From Candidatus Hermodarchaeota archaeon (GTDB taxonomy: Archaea; Asgardarchaeota; Hermodarchaeia; Hermodarchaeales; Hermodarchaeaceae), in contig JAEOUH010000004.1 of assembly GCA_016839365.1 (NCBI GenBank), forward strand, positions 1 to 42,908: 42,908 nt of DNA. The letters run 5' to 3'. Below, piece by piece: positions 1 to 9,959 of this stretch; position 1 is the stretch's first letter; each line of letters begins with the position of its first letter. The notes beneath the pieces were generated by a model, which was not told the DNA's origin, searched no databases, and saw nothing but the letters and a program-made list of their open reading frames with translations. A program made the position numbers and the translations under genes.

Positions 1-1
1 A

Positions 2-268
2 CGAGCTGAACTCAAAGGCATCACTTCGAATATCGAAGACATCATCGCTTACATCCTTTTCCCACAGCCTGCCCTCGAATTCTTCGAGCACCGCAAAGAC
101 CAAGAAGCCTTAAGCAAGCTAACTCCTGAGTTGCAGGCCGCAATAACTGCCGCACTACTCGAAATGCAGCCTGAACCACTGAAGATGCCGACAATCCGTC
201 GATCTAATAAAAATGGATCGAATCCTTGGGTGCTTACTGGACGTCGAGAAGCTATGGGTTATGATTAA
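2..268 (+). CDS. C-terminal fragment of biotin-dependent carboxyltransferase / pyruvate carboxylase subunit B-like protein (5' truncated by window)
   Basis: Open frame from base 2 reads RAELKGITSNIEDIIAYILFPQPALEFFEHRKDQ...GRREAMGYD*; C-terminus resembles PycB/oxaloacetate decarboxylase alpha; directly followed by a biotin carrier gene. Confidence 0.75.
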   Translation, partial: RAELKGITSNIEDIIAYILFPQPALEFFEHRKDQEALSKLTPELQAAITAALLEMQPEPLKMPTIRRSNKNGSNPWVLTGRREAMGYD

Positions 269-293
269 AGAAAATAGCGTGGAGGAGCCCTAA

Positions 294-875
294 TTGACAC
301 GAAAATATAAACTCACCATCAACAACCAAACAATCAACGTTGAAGTTGATGGGCCCACCAATGGGATCCTCTCTATCACCATCGGTGAAATCACCTTCCC
401 CGTCCAAGTGACGGACACTAATTCAGATTCAGGGAAATATAATGTCAAAGTCGGCGACAACAAGCACACACTCCACTTGAAACCTCAGCCTAGTGTTCCA
501 GGATATTCTGTTAAAGTGGAAAAGAATACCTATGCTGCTCAACTCATATCGCTTACTCATTCAACGACTCGTCCAATTTTGGCTCCAACTGTTTCCACTG
601 AACCCACAGCCATTACACCATCTACTAGACCACCAAGTGCTATAGCCCAAGAAGCGAGTGAACCGGGTACTGTAGCCGCCCCGTTGCCAGGACGCGTTCT
701 AGAAGTTCGCGTAGTAGAAGGCGCAGCTGTTAAAGCGGGCGATGTTCTGCTGGTCTTAGAAGCCATGAAGATGGCAAACGAAATACTGGCCCCACAGGAT
801 GGTACAGTGAAAGCAGTTCACGTCAAAGCCGGAACTGCGGTGGAAAAGGGACAACCTATGGTGAGTATCATATAA
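294..875 (+). CDS. Biotin carboxyl carrier protein (biotinyl-lipoyl domain)
   Basis: 193 aa, TTG start, biotinylation motif EAMKMANEI near C-terminus, variable linker, follows carboxyltransferase. Confidence 0.93.
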   Translation: MTRKYKLTINNQTINVEVDGPTNGILSITIGEITFPVQVTDTNSDSGKYNVKVGDNKHTLHLKPQPSVPGYSVKVEKNTYAAQLISLTHSTTRPILAPTVSTEPTAITPSTRPPSAIAQEASEPGTVAAPLPGRVLEVRVVEGAAVKAGDVLLVLEAMKMANEILAPQDGTVKAVHVKAGTAVEKGQPMVSII

Positions 876-975
876 TGGGAATTGCGGTTTAATCAAAGCT
901 AACAAAACCGTTTCTGGGTTCGGAGAAGTATTTAATAGAGAAATTAGGGCACCTTTTTTTGGGGTATCGTTAGAC

Positions 976-1110
976 ATGGCTTGCCCAATGCATGATGCTA
1001 CAAATAATGTGTGTCAACAACTCCAGCGGAAATTTCCGGAAGGTGCCCGAACTCCTTGTGAGTTCGTAAATGATCCTGCTCAGTGTCCCATCTGTATGAT
1101 GTCTTCCTAA
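976..1110 (+). CDS. Small Cys-rich protein (44 aa), putative metal-binding
   Basis: ATG...TAA reads MACPMHDATNNVCQQLQRKFPEGARTPCEFVNDPAQCPICMMSS; five Cys incl. CPIC; below the ORF-track length cutoff. Confidence 0.5.
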   Translation: MACPMHDATNNVCQQLQRKFPEGARTPCEFVNDPAQCPICMMSS

Positions 1111-1238
1111 TCCGCAGGTGGGACCCTTTTCCTTTTCACCCAACAGTCTTCTATGAGCTAGTATAGAGTAGCATTTAGGCAAGATTGTAAAGTGCCAAAA
1201 CCATTAAAGCACCTGCACCCTAACTGAACAAGCGAATC

Positions 1239-2933
1239 ATGGGATGGCGAAGTCCAATGGGTACGAAAGAGAAACAATCTGTGTCGCAAACGAAACGAGA
1301 CTGGGAAAACAATACCCTGAAAGAGACTCTTGACAAATCCCCCGAACGTCGCGAACGATTCATCACAACATCGAGTCGTCCAATTGCCCGAATATACACT
1401 CCAATTGACATTGCAGATTTTAATTATGAAGAACACTTAGGATTTCCTGGTCAATACCCGTATACACGTGGCGTCTACCCCACGATGTACCGTGGTCGAT
1501 TATGGACTATGCGGATGTTTTCGGGGTTTGGTACAGCAGAACAGACAAATACCCGGTTCCGATATCTCTTGGAGCAGGGACAAACCGGACTTAGTGTCGC
1601 GTTTCATCTTCCAACTATCCAGGGGTACGACTCTGATGACCCCATGTCCAAAGGAGAAATCGGTGTCTGTGGCGTTGCAGTCGATTCGCTGGCTGATATG
1701 GAGATTCTTTTCTCGCACATTCCACTGAATAAAGTAACAACTTCGATGACCATCAACGCCCCTGCAGCAGTTCTCCTTTGCTTCTACATCGCTGCAGCAG
1801 AAAAACAGGGCGTTTCTTCGACCCAAATCGGTGGCACCATCCAAAATGACATCTTGAAGGAGTACCAAGCTCAAAAGACTTGGATATTTCCCCCTGACCC
1901 ATCCATGCGGATTATCACCGATATTCTTCAGTTTTGTACGAAAAAAGTGCCCCGATGGAACACCATTAGCATCAGTGGGTACCATATCCGCGAAGCAGGG
2001 GCTACTGCTGTGCAAGAAGTTGCTTTTACCCTCGCAAATGGTCTAGCGTACGTCCAAGCAGGGGTCGATGCGGGTTTGAAGGTGGATGATTTTGCCCCTC
2101 GGCTCTCCTTCTTCTTTGATAGCCATCTGGATTTGTTCGAAGAAATTGCGAAATTCCGAGTTGCTCGACGGGTCTGGGCACGAGAAATACAGGACCGCTT
2201 TAAGGCAAAGAATCCACGGTCTTATCTGCTACGATTTCATACACAAACGGCAGGTGTCAGCCTTACGGCACAACAGCCCGAAAATAACATTGTGCGAACC
2301 ACCATTGAAGCCCTAGCGGCGATTCTAGGGGGCACCCAATCACTTCACACCAACTCTATGGATGAAGCGTGGGCACTCCCAACAGAGAAGGCAGCTACCA
2401 TTGCCCTTCGCACGCAACAGATACTTGCGCATGAAAGTGGTGTTGCAAACACCATCGACCCCCTCGGGGGCTCATATTTCATTGAAGCGTTAACCAACGA
2501 AATGGAAGAAGAGACTTACAGATACTTCGATCGCATCGAAAAGCTTGGAGGCGTGGTGGAAGCCATCAAGAAGGGATTTTTCCAGCGCGAAATCTCTGAT
2601 TCCGCTTTTCGATTCCAACGTGAAATTGAAGAAAAAGAGCGTATCATCGTTGGCGTCAATGAGTACGTTACTGATGATCAATTGGAAATCCCTGTCCTCA
2701 AGATTGATCCTGAAGTGGAACGAACCCAGCTAGCAAGGCTGCAGAAGACACGGAAAACGCGGAATAATCAGAAAGTCGACCAACTTCTAGGCCAATTACA
2801 GCGTGCTGCAGAGGGAACTGACAACCTGCTACCCCATATCCTTGCAGCTGTTCGTGAATACGCCACTGTTGGGGAAATTTGTAACGCGCTGCGAGACGTT
2901 TATGGTGAATATCAAGAACCTATCATATTCTAA
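1239..2933 (+). CDS. mcmA1: Methylmalonyl-CoA mutase, large (catalytic) subunit
   Basis: 564 aa; [47 protein letters not shown] and [33 protein letters not shown] motifs. Confidence 0.97.
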   Translation: MGWRSPMGTKEKQSVSQTKRDWENNTLKETLDKSPERRERFITTSSRPIARIYTPIDIADFNYEEHLGFPGQYPYTRGVYPTMYRGRLWTMRMFSGFGTAEQTNTRFRYLLEQGQTGLSVAFHLPTIQGYDSDDPMSKGEIGVCGVAVDSLADMEILFSHIPLNKVTTSMTINAPAAVLLCFYIAAAEKQGVSSTQIGGTIQNDILKEYQAQKTWIFPPDPSMRIITDILQFCTKKVPRWNTISISGYHIREAGATAVQEVAFTLANGLAYVQAGVDAGLKVDDFAPRLSFFFDSHLDLFEEIAKFRVARRVWAREIQDRFKAKNPRSYLLRFHTQTAGVSLTAQQPENNIVRTTIEALAAILGGTQSLHTNSMDEAWALPTEKAATIALRTQQILAHESGVANTIDPLGGSYFIEALTNEMEEETYRYFDRIEKLGGVVEAIKKGFFQREISDSAFRFQREIEEKERIIVGVNEYVTDDQLEIPVLKIDPEVERTQLARLQKTRKTRNNQKVDQLLGQLQRAAEGTDNLLPHILAAVREYATVGEICNALRDVYGEYQEPIIF

Positions 2934-2962
2934 CTATACAAATTATGAAGAGTTGAACGCCA

Positions 2963-3361
2963 TTGACAGAAACTAGAAAAATTCGGGTGTTGATTGCCAA
3001 GCCAGGACTAGACGGACACGACCGTGGCGCCAAGGTTGTGGCACGAGCCTTACGCGATGCCGGCTTTGAAGTCATCTATACGGGGTTGCGCCAAACACCA
3101 GAACAAATTGCAGAAACCGCTCTGCAAGAGGATGTCGATGTTGTTGGGCTAAGCATTCTCTCAGGAGCCCACATGCGGTTATTCCCAGAGATAATGCAGC
3201 TCCTCAAAGAACGCGAGATGGCTGATGTACTTGTTATCGCCGGAGGTATTATCCCTGAAGATGATTTCGAACCCTTGAAGAAGCTCGGTATTAAAGAAAT
3301 TTTTGGGCCAGGGACACCAACTGGTGAAATCGTCGATTTCATTCGAAAACATACCAAATAA
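2963..3361 (+). CDS. mcmA2: Methylmalonyl-CoA mutase, B12-binding subunit
   Basis: 132 aa; [38 protein letters not shown], the DxHxxG cobalamin-binding motif. Confidence 0.97.
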   Translation: MTETRKIRVLIAKPGLDGHDRGAKVVARALRDAGFEVIYTGLRQTPEQIAETALQEDVDVVGLSILSGAHMRLFPEIMQLLKEREMADVLVIAGGIIPEDDFEPLKKLGIKEIFGPGTPTGEIVDFIRKHTK

Positions 3362-3378
3362 TCAACGGAGTGAGCTGT

Positions 3379-4344
3379 ATGGCTCCAGATACGACAGAAC
3401 TGGTCAAACATGTGCTAAAGGGTAATCGTCGAGCCGCAGCTCGGCTCATGACCCTTACCGAATCCTTGTCACCAGAAGCCCATGCAGCAATTAAGCAACT
3501 GTACCCATACACTGGGAAAGCTCATATCATTGGAATTACCGGTCCACCTGGTTCTGGGAAAAGCACTCTTGTGGATAAGCTCATTGAAAAGTACCGCTCC
3601 CATAATCTATCAGTAGGAGTGGTTGCCGTTGATCCCAGTAGTCCATTCACAGGTGGTGCCCTCCTTGGTGACCGCATCCGAATGAACCGTTTTGCCAGCG
3701 ACCATGATGTCTTCATTCGAAGCATGGGATCTCGAGGTCATCTCGGAGGTCTAGCCTGGGCTACTATGGATGTTGTCCATATTTTGGATGCGATGGGCAA
3801 AGATATCATTATGGTTGAGACAGTTGGTGCCGGCCAAGCGGAAGTAGACATCGTTCAGCTGGCAGAAACTGTTGTCTTACTCTCCGTACCTGGTTTAGGC
3901 GATGATATTCAAACTATCAAAGCTGGAATAATGGAAATTGGTAATATTTTCGCAATTAACAAAGCGGACCTCGACGGAGCCGATCGCCGTTTTGTCGAAC
4001 TTCAATCGGCCCTCAGTTTGGGGCAGGAAGGTGACGGGTGGGAACCGCCCATCCTCAAAGTCGTTGCAACAACTGGTGAAGGTATCGAAGACCTTGTGAA
4101 AGCCATCCAAGACCACCATGAATACCTTGTTGAAAGCGAGGAGATTGTTAAAAACCGAGAAAGACGCTGCTACGCACAGCTCGAAACAATCATAGAACGC
4201 AGTTTTATTAGGAAATTACTGATGGATCCTGATGAACGGACCCTATTCGATAAACTAGTCGCGGAAGTAGATCAACGAAAAACCGACCCATACACCGCAG
4301 CCGAACGACTCATTCTTCACCTAATAAAAACACCAAAAAAATAA
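3379..4344 (+). CDS. meaB: MeaB/ArgK-type GTPase, mutase-associated chaperone
   Basis: GITGPPGSGKSTLVDKL Walker A, VVAVDPSSPFTGGALLGDRIRM; ATG at 3379 preferred over the 3370 GTG in the track. Confidence 0.96.
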   Translation: MAPDTTELVKHVLKGNRRAAARLMTLTESLSPEAHAAIKQLYPYTGKAHIIGITGPPGSGKSTLVDKLIEKYRSHNLSVGVVAVDPSSPFTGGALLGDRIRMNRFASDHDVFIRSMGSRGHLGGLAWATMDVVHILDAMGKDIIMVETVGAGQAEVDIVQLAETVVLLSVPGLGDDIQTIKAGIMEIGNIFAINKADLDGADRRFVELQSALSLGQEGDGWEPPILKVVATTGEGIEDLVKAIQDHHEYLVESEEIVKNRERRCYAQLETIIERSFIRKLLMDPDERTLFDKLVAEVDQRKTDPYTAAERLILHLIKTPKK

Positions 4345-4355
4345 ATGGAGTAACT

Positions 4356-5273
4356 CTATGGGTTCCGGCTACGTCCTATCTCAAGGGGCGTTCCCAACCC
4401 AACAGTCGGTGTGCCACCACGAATTTGATAGGGAACCTTCAAATAAGTCGTCACTTCATCAGGAGCCGTAGTTTTAAGAATCTGCACGAATTTAGATGGC
4501 TGCTTCAACCCTGGCACGTCGCCATAGCCCCACCGTAAAACTTGGTCCGCCATGCGTTCACAAGCTGTATGAACCTCAGGAACTGTTCCTCGCCATCCCA
4601 TGAAAAGAACCAGAGTATGTCCGAACTTACGCATGAGGCTGATTAGACGCCGAAAATAATCTAGCGCGGGTTGGGGACCCACACCATCAATGAAATCATC
4701 CACATACGCCATTACCATTCGGATGGTTCCTTTCCCATGCAGTGACGATGTAATATTACTGATCGCAGCGGGTAAACCATCTACTGAGTGAATTTCATCC
4801 GGTTTGCGAGGTGATACCAATAGATTTGGGTTTCCGCCCATACTTTTGATTCGCTGTTGGTATGACGTTCTTACTAATTCCCGTTCAGGATCGCCAAAAC
4901 CTCGATAAGTGAAGATATCCACCCAATGGAATCGATTTACATTACTCGTTTCTAAAAACACCTTGAAAGCGTTGGGCAGTTTTCGCTCACACCATAATGC
5001 AATAGCCACAGGGTCAGCATAAGTGGTTACTAAAAGAAGTGTTTCCCTGTCACGGACATCGTTGGTTAACCACTCAATGGTCAAGCTAGTGGGATCTGTG
5101 AAGGTTTGGTTTTGTACATACATAATTGTCGAGGTGCCTGACATCACGCCAAAATACTGATCAAAACTTTTATTTCCTGTATATAGACGGTATCGGTCTT
5201 CTATACCATCCAAGACGATTCTTGGAGCAGGCCTTTCATTCATTGAAACACATCTCCCACCATAATTATACAT
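4356..5273 (-). CDS. RecA/KaiC-like fold protein with degenerate P-loop (putative)
   Basis: 305 aa; FGVMSGTSTIMYVQNQTFTDPTSLTIEWL sits where KaiC-like proteins have GGxxxGxxxLxxGxxGxGKTxL; Walker B-like MVMAYVDDFID. Confidence 0.5.
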   Translation of the reverse strand: MYNYGGRCVSMNERPAPRIVLDGIEDRYRLYTGNKSFDQYFGVMSGTSTIMYVQNQTFTDPTSLTIEWLTNDVRDRETLLLVTTYADPVAIALWCERKLPNAFKVFLETSNVNRFHWVDIFTYRGFGDPERELVRTSYQQRIKSMGGNPNLLVSPRKPDEIHSVDGLPAAISNITSSLHGKGTIRMVMAYVDDFIDGVGPQPALDYFRRLISLMRKFGHTLVLFMGWRGTVPEVHTACERMADQVLRWGYGDVPGLKQPSKFVQILKTTAPDEVTTYLKVPYQIRGGTPTVGLGTPLEIGRSRNP

Positions 5274-5436
5274 TAGCTACTAGGAGGTAAGCATTTAATG
5301 GGTTTCCCTCCAGTTTGATGAGCTGTTTTTTTCTTCGCGATTTCTGTAATCTCCACGGAGAAGAACTTTTAAGCAGAGCAGTTTCGTGTAACCGCCATTC
5401 AAGACGCCTGTCACCTGAGCCATGGGGGCAATCCAT

Positions 5437-6234
5437 ATGAAAATTATCGTCCCGATCAAACAGGTTCCCGAAATTGCTGAGGTCAAAATAGATCCAGAAA
5501 CGAAAACCCTAGTTCGTGCAGGAGTTCCCTCGATTCTCAACCCCTTTGATGAATTCGCCATTGAAGAAGCTGTTCGCATCAAAGAACAGCTTGGTGAAGG
5601 TGAAGTCATTATCATTACTATGGGTCCTCCGCAAGCGGAAGAAGCTCTGAAAAAATGCCTTGCGATGGGCGGAGACAGGGCCATCCACCTCTCTGATCGC
5701 GCTTTCGCTGGTGCAGATACTTGGGCTACGGCCTATACCATTGCCCAAGCCATCAAAGCCGAAGCCCCCTATGATCTCATTATTTGTGGCAAACAAGCGA
5801 TTGATGGTGATACAGCGCAAGTTGGTCCTGAAATCGCTGAAATTCTGGGTATTCCACAGGTGACCTATGCAGTAAATGTTGAACTCACAGAGAGTAAAAA
5901 GCGCATCAGGGTAAAACGAGAAACAGATGAAGGATTTGAAGTAATAGAATGCCGCTTTCCTGCGCTCCTCACAGCGACTAAAGGGCTTAACGAACCCCGG
6001 CTACCCAGCTTAATGGCCATCATGAGTGCCAGCAAGAAAGAAATCAGACTCGTCACTGCTGAAGCCCTCGGTGGAGATCAAGAGCAGTATGGGCTTCCGG
6101 GTTCACCCACACAAGTGGTGGAAGTTTTCACGCCTGAACAACGTACAGGTGGCATCAAAATCGATGGCACAGAAGATCCTGAGAGCGCCGCGAAGCAACT
6201 CGTTGAGTGGTTGCTGAAAAAGGGGGTCATCTAA
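5437..6234 (+). CDS. etfB: Electron transfer flavoprotein beta subunit
   Basis: MKIIVPIKQVPEIAEVKIDPETKTLVRAGVPSILNPFDEFAIEEAVRIKE...; ATG at 5437 preferred. Confidence 0.96.
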   Translation: MKIIVPIKQVPEIAEVKIDPETKTLVRAGVPSILNPFDEFAIEEAVRIKEQLGEGEVIIITMGPPQAEEALKKCLAMGGDRAIHLSDRAFAGADTWATAYTIAQAIKAEAPYDLIICGKQAIDGDTAQVGPEIAEILGIPQVTYAVNVELTESKKRIRVKRETDEGFEVIECRFPALLTATKGLNEPRLPSLMAIMSASKKEIRLVTAEALGGDQEQYGLPGSPTQVVEVFTPEQRTGGIKIDGTEDPESAAKQLVEWLLKKGVI

Positions 6235-6250
6235 GGTAGGGTGGCTTATC

Positions 6251-7444
6251 ATGTTGAACATCAAAAAAGAAGAATGTACGGGCTGCGGTTTATGTGTGAA
6301 AGTCTGCCCCTTTGATGCCATACACCTTGTCAACGAGAAGGCAGAAGCTGATGAGAAATGCACCCTCTGCGGTGCCTGTGTCAAAGTCTGTCCAGTTGAT
6401 GCCATCTCAATTGAACGCAAACGGGTAGATCCCTCCAAATTCACTGACTACAAAGGCGTGTGGGTATGGGCCGAACAAATCAACGGTGAACTTCGCAACG
6501 TCGTTTTAGAACTGTTGGGAAAGGGCCGAGAACTTGCCGATAAGCTTGGTGAACCCCTTGGCGCAGTTCTGCTTGGGCACAATGTCGGAAATCTCCCGGA
6601 AATCCTCATTCAACATGGCGCGGATGTTGTCTATGTAAGTGATCAAGAAATCCTCGCCCAATACACCACTGAAGCTTATACTGATGTTATCGCCGCCCTC
6701 ATTGTCACCGAGAAACCCAACATTATCCTATATGGAGCCACTGCCAATGGCCGAGATCTCGGACCCCGAATCGCCGCCCGCTTAATACTTGGACTCACTG
6801 CTGACTGTACAGGGCTAGATATTGACGACAAACGGCAACTAGTCCAAACCCGTCCTGCCTTCGGAGGCAATATTATGGCTTCCATCCTGAGCCCATATAC
6901 TCGCCCCCAGATGGCTACCGTCCGACCCAATGTATTCAAAGTCCCCGAACTCGATACTTCCCGGAAGGGCGAAACCAAAAAGGTGGATATCAAGGTCAAC
7001 AAGGCTGCGGTACGCACCAAAATCGTGGACACTATTGTGGAAATGGAGGAAGGCGAACTCAAAGTTGACGAAGCCGAAATGGTGGTCACCTGCGGACGTG
7101 GTATCAAAGACCCCCAAAACATCGATATTGTCGCTAAACTAGCAGATGAACTCAATGCTGCCCTTGGTGGTTCCCGTCCCATTGTCGACCAAGGATGGAT
7201 GAAGCACCATCAGCAGGTCGGCCAATCTGGTCGAACAATCGCTCCGAAACTCTATATCGCCTGTGGGATTAGCGGTGCAATCCAACACCTCGTTGGCATG
7301 CGTACCAGCGATACCATCGTTGCCATCAACAGCGACCCTGACGCCCCCATCTTCACCGTTGCCGACTACGGGATTGTTGGCGATCTTTTCAAAATCGTTC
7401 CTGCCCTTGTTAATGAAATTAAACGGGTCAAAGCACAGAAGTAA
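6251..7444 (+). CDS. etfA: Electron transfer flavoprotein alpha subunit with N-terminal 2x[4Fe-4S] ferredoxin domain
   Basis: CTGCGLCVKVCPFDAI and CTLCGACVKVCPVDAI, then ETF-alpha with YIACGISGAIQHLVGMRTSDTIVAINSDPDAPIF. Confidence 0.96.
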   Translation: MLNIKKEECTGCGLCVKVCPFDAIHLVNEKAEADEKCTLCGACVKVCPVDAISIERKRVDPSKFTDYKGVWVWAEQINGELRNVVLELLGKGRELADKLGEPLGAVLLGHNVGNLPEILIQHGADVVYVSDQEILAQYTTEAYTDVIAALIVTEKPNIILYGATANGRDLGPRIAARLILGLTADCTGLDIDDKRQLVQTRPAFGGNIMASILSPYTRPQMATVRPNVFKVPELDTSRKGETKKVDIKVNKAAVRTKIVDTIVEMEEGELKVDEAEMVVTCGRGIKDPQNIDIVAKLADELNAALGGSRPIVDQGWMKHHQQVGQSGRTIAPKLYIACGISGAIQHLVGMRTSDTIVAINSDPDAPIFTVADYGIVGDLFKIVPALVNEIKRVKAQK

Positions 7445-7537
7445 TTCCAATAGATACGGCCTTTCATCTACATCTATTAGAAATAGAAAGGGATAATTTG
7501 TCACAAGGGTTTCTGAAAGGTTGATTATCAGAGTAGG

Positions 7538-7975
7538 CTAAGCTTCGAGTGGTTTTTGGGCAATGAGTCCACCGAGGATGGCAAGGAAACCGGGGAGCCA
7601 GCTGGTCAAGAGAAGGCCTAGCCAGAGTTGTGGCCAGGTCAAGCCGAATAAAGAATAGGCGAGGAAGGCTGGAACAATGCCTCCGATGATGAGGGCGAAA
7701 ATGCCGATGATAATCAGCCAAATCCTGAACCGGCCAGGACTGCTGGCGAAGACGAAGAACAGAATCATGAATATGAAACCGGTGATAGCGCTAGCGAACA
7801 TTGATGCCATCGTCATGACGGCAAGATCTCGAAGGGGATCACCAGGAGCAAAAATTGCTGCAAGGAGGACGAGAATGAAGATAATGAAGCCAAAGAAGCC
7901 ATTAGTCACCAAGTAGACGAGTTGGAGCACTGCACCTAGAATGACAAGAATTCTGGCTATGGAGTTTCTTTCCAT
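7538..7975 (-). CDS. Small multi-pass membrane protein
   Basis: About four hydrophobic segments; ATG at 7975. Confidence 0.7.
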   Translation of the reverse strand: MERNSIARILVILGAVLQLVYLVTNGFFGFIIFILVLLAAIFAPGDPLRDLAVMTMASMFASAITGFIFMILFFVFASSPGRFRIWLIIIGIFALIIGGIVPAFLAYSLFGLTWPQLWLGLLLTSWLPGFLAILGGLIAQKPLEA

Positions 7976-8067
7976 ATAAATCACCTCCCAAAGCCATGGA
8001 TTATAGCTGAATATCCAGCTTAGGGTGTATTAAAATTACAGGGATAGAGCCCTAGACCGCACCTAGT

Positions 8068-8838
8068 TCATCGTTGAGCAAGCGTGATTAGGTTACGGCT
8101 CTCCAAAGCCGAAAACGGCTGCCTTGAATATGAACTAAACAGCTCAATACGAGTGAAATCAAGGCTGTGGAGTTGTCCTTCCATGATGTGCTGGGAGAGT
8201 TGAAGCACCTGCTGCGAATGAGTCTGAGTTACCCAGGTGTTTCCACGTTTGATGAATCCTGTGAAAACAAGGTGCGCAATCGAGGAACTGGTGAATGGTT
8301 CAAAGAAGCGGACAAAGACTACTTCGTCTCCACCAAGAGTCTTGCCAGATTTTAAGGGAAAGAAGCGGAACTGGGAGTGCTGGATTTCTTCGAAGTTGAG
8401 GATTTGTGAAATGAAGTACCCACCCCTAGAAAGCAACATGTACACGCCTTTAAGGGTCTGTTGTAGAGATTCAAGAGAAGGAAGTAGTGCTAATGAATTA
8501 CCAAGACACAAAATTAAATCAAAAGGACCTTTTACCGTAGTATTTGCTTTCTCCATGTTAGCCACATAGAATTGGACCTGGACATCATTTTCTTGGGCAC
8601 AGACTTGTGCCGCAGAAATCATTTGGGAACTAAAATCGAGGCCAATAACCTCGTGACCCTCTCTTGCCAAGGCCACGGCGTGACGTCCGCTTCCACAGGC
8701 TAGATCAAGAATGCGTGCTATTTTCTTATCATGAATCAAGTTTCTGAGTAGAGGAAGCTCTCGTTGAAGTCGTTGAGCCCAGTTAATAGATTGGTCATAA
8801 ATCAGTGCTAACTCGTCAAAAGCAGTCATGGGTATCAT
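8068..8838 (-). CDS. Class I SAM-dependent methyltransferase
   Basis: RILDLACGSGRHAVALAREGHEVIGLDFSSQMI motif I; 4-nt overlap with upstream gene. Confidence 0.9.
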   Translation of the reverse strand: MIPMTAFDELALIYDQSINWAQRLQRELPLLRNLIHDKKIARILDLACGSGRHAVALAREGHEVIGLDFSSQMISAAQVCAQENDVQVQFYVANMEKANTTVKGPFDLILCLGNSLALLPSLESLQQTLKGVYMLLSRGGYFISQILNFEEIQHSQFRFFPLKSGKTLGGDEVVFVRFFEPFTSSSIAHLVFTGFIKRGNTWVTQTHSQQVLQLSQHIMEGQLHSLDFTRIELFSSYSRQPFSALESRNLITLAQR

Positions 8839-9920
8839 CTAGTCGCTTGTTGGTTAGAATTACTCCAAAAGGCTTCGGAGTCGAATGGAATGTGGTTAAA
8901 CGTGCGTCTGGTGAACGGGCAGACAGCAATGCAGGTTGAGCAGTCACCTCCATTATCACACCAGAACTCATAACATCGTTCGGAGTTAACGGGCCATTTC
9001 AAAACTCCAGGACTATTCGACTTACATGTGGACGTGAAGGTAGGCTCATCCGTGCTGGAGATGGCGTCAACTTCGCACGCTTCGACACACAGTTTGCACC
9101 GACAGCAGAATTCTGTAACACCAAAGTCGATGGGCTTGTCGACTTGGAGGGGCATGTTGGTGAAGATTTTACACAAGCGAACCCGGGACCCAAATTCGGG
9201 GGTAATAAGGAGCCCGTGACGTCCTAGTTGTCCAAGCCCAGCATCGATAGCTAGGGGAACACTAAGGCCTGTGTCATTGGCACATTGAATCGCATCATAA
9301 CCTAAGTTCCGAATGAACTCGCCAAGTAGCGCGAGAACGAAGGCCATGCGCGAATACCCAACACCCGTTGCAGCAGCAGCAGGGATGGCTGGGGAGGTAG
9401 CGATACCTTCAGGTTCCATTTCAATAGCTATTACAATAGCCATGTTGCAATATTCGGGGATATCGACGTTCGAATAGATCCAATTAGAGTTAACCGAACA
9501 TATGCCAGTCATCGAAGCACCAAATAGCTTAGCCGCTCGTTTAACGTAGGAACTCATCTTAGCCGGAGCTTCAACCTCGAAGGGGATTTGAGCAAGATCA
9601 TGGTCAAATTCTGCTACCGGTTTACGGAATTTGGGTATACGGGAGTGGGCAAAGGTGCCATTGTAAGTGTCATGGAGAGTCCAGGCTGCTTCTTCGAGGG
9701 CAAAATCAATGTGTGTATATCCAGGTTTCGGGTTCCGAATATAGTCGGGGATCCGTTCATCGATCATCCGCTGATGACCTGGCCAGTGAGGGTCTGAATG
9801 GACACGATTGAAAATTAAATTGTCTAGGTTATATCGTCGAAGTTGGCTTGGATCAATCGTGTAGGAGGGCTTGTCGAGTCGCCGTATTTGTAGTCGAGTG
9901 AGTCCCATAGTTTTTACCAC
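8835..9920 (-). CDS. Reductive dehalogenase (RdhA)-like cobamide/Fe-S protein without an evident Tat signal
   Basis: GLGQLGRHGLLITPEFGSRVRLCKIFTNMPLQVDKPIDFGVTEFCCRCKLCVEACEVDAI and SNSPGVLKWPVNSERCYEFWCDNGGDCSTCIAVCPFT match the RdhA C-terminal pattern. Confidence 0.82.
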   Translation of the reverse strand: MVKTMGLTRLQIRRLDKPSYTIDPSQLRRYNLDNLIFNRVHSDPHWPGHQRMIDERIPDYIRNPKPGYTHIDFALEEAAWTLHDTYNGTFAHSRIPKFRKPVAEFDHDLAQIPFEVEAPAKMSSYVKRAAKLFGASMTGICSVNSNWIYSNVDIPEYCNMAIVIAIEMEPEGIATSPAIPAAAATGVGYSRMAFVLALLGEFIRNLGYDAIQCANDTGLSVPLAIDAGLGQLGRHGLLITPEFGSRVRLCKIFTNMPLQVDKPIDFGVTEFCCRCKLCVEACEVDAISSTDEPTFTSTCKSNSPGVLKWPVNSERCYEFWCDNGGDCSTCIAVCPFTRRTFNHIPFDSEAFWSNSNQQATR

Positions 9921-9959
9921 CTTAAGCGTTATTTGCCCGTTGAGCCTTTTGAAGGTTCA

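Noticed and set aside
1500-2015. 171-aa minus-strand ORF over mcmA1
   Set aside because: Antisense to methylmalonyl-CoA mutase; composition artefact
6676-7182. 168-aa minus-strand ORF over etfA
   Set aside because: Shadow ORF of a confidently assigned gene; no recognisable motif
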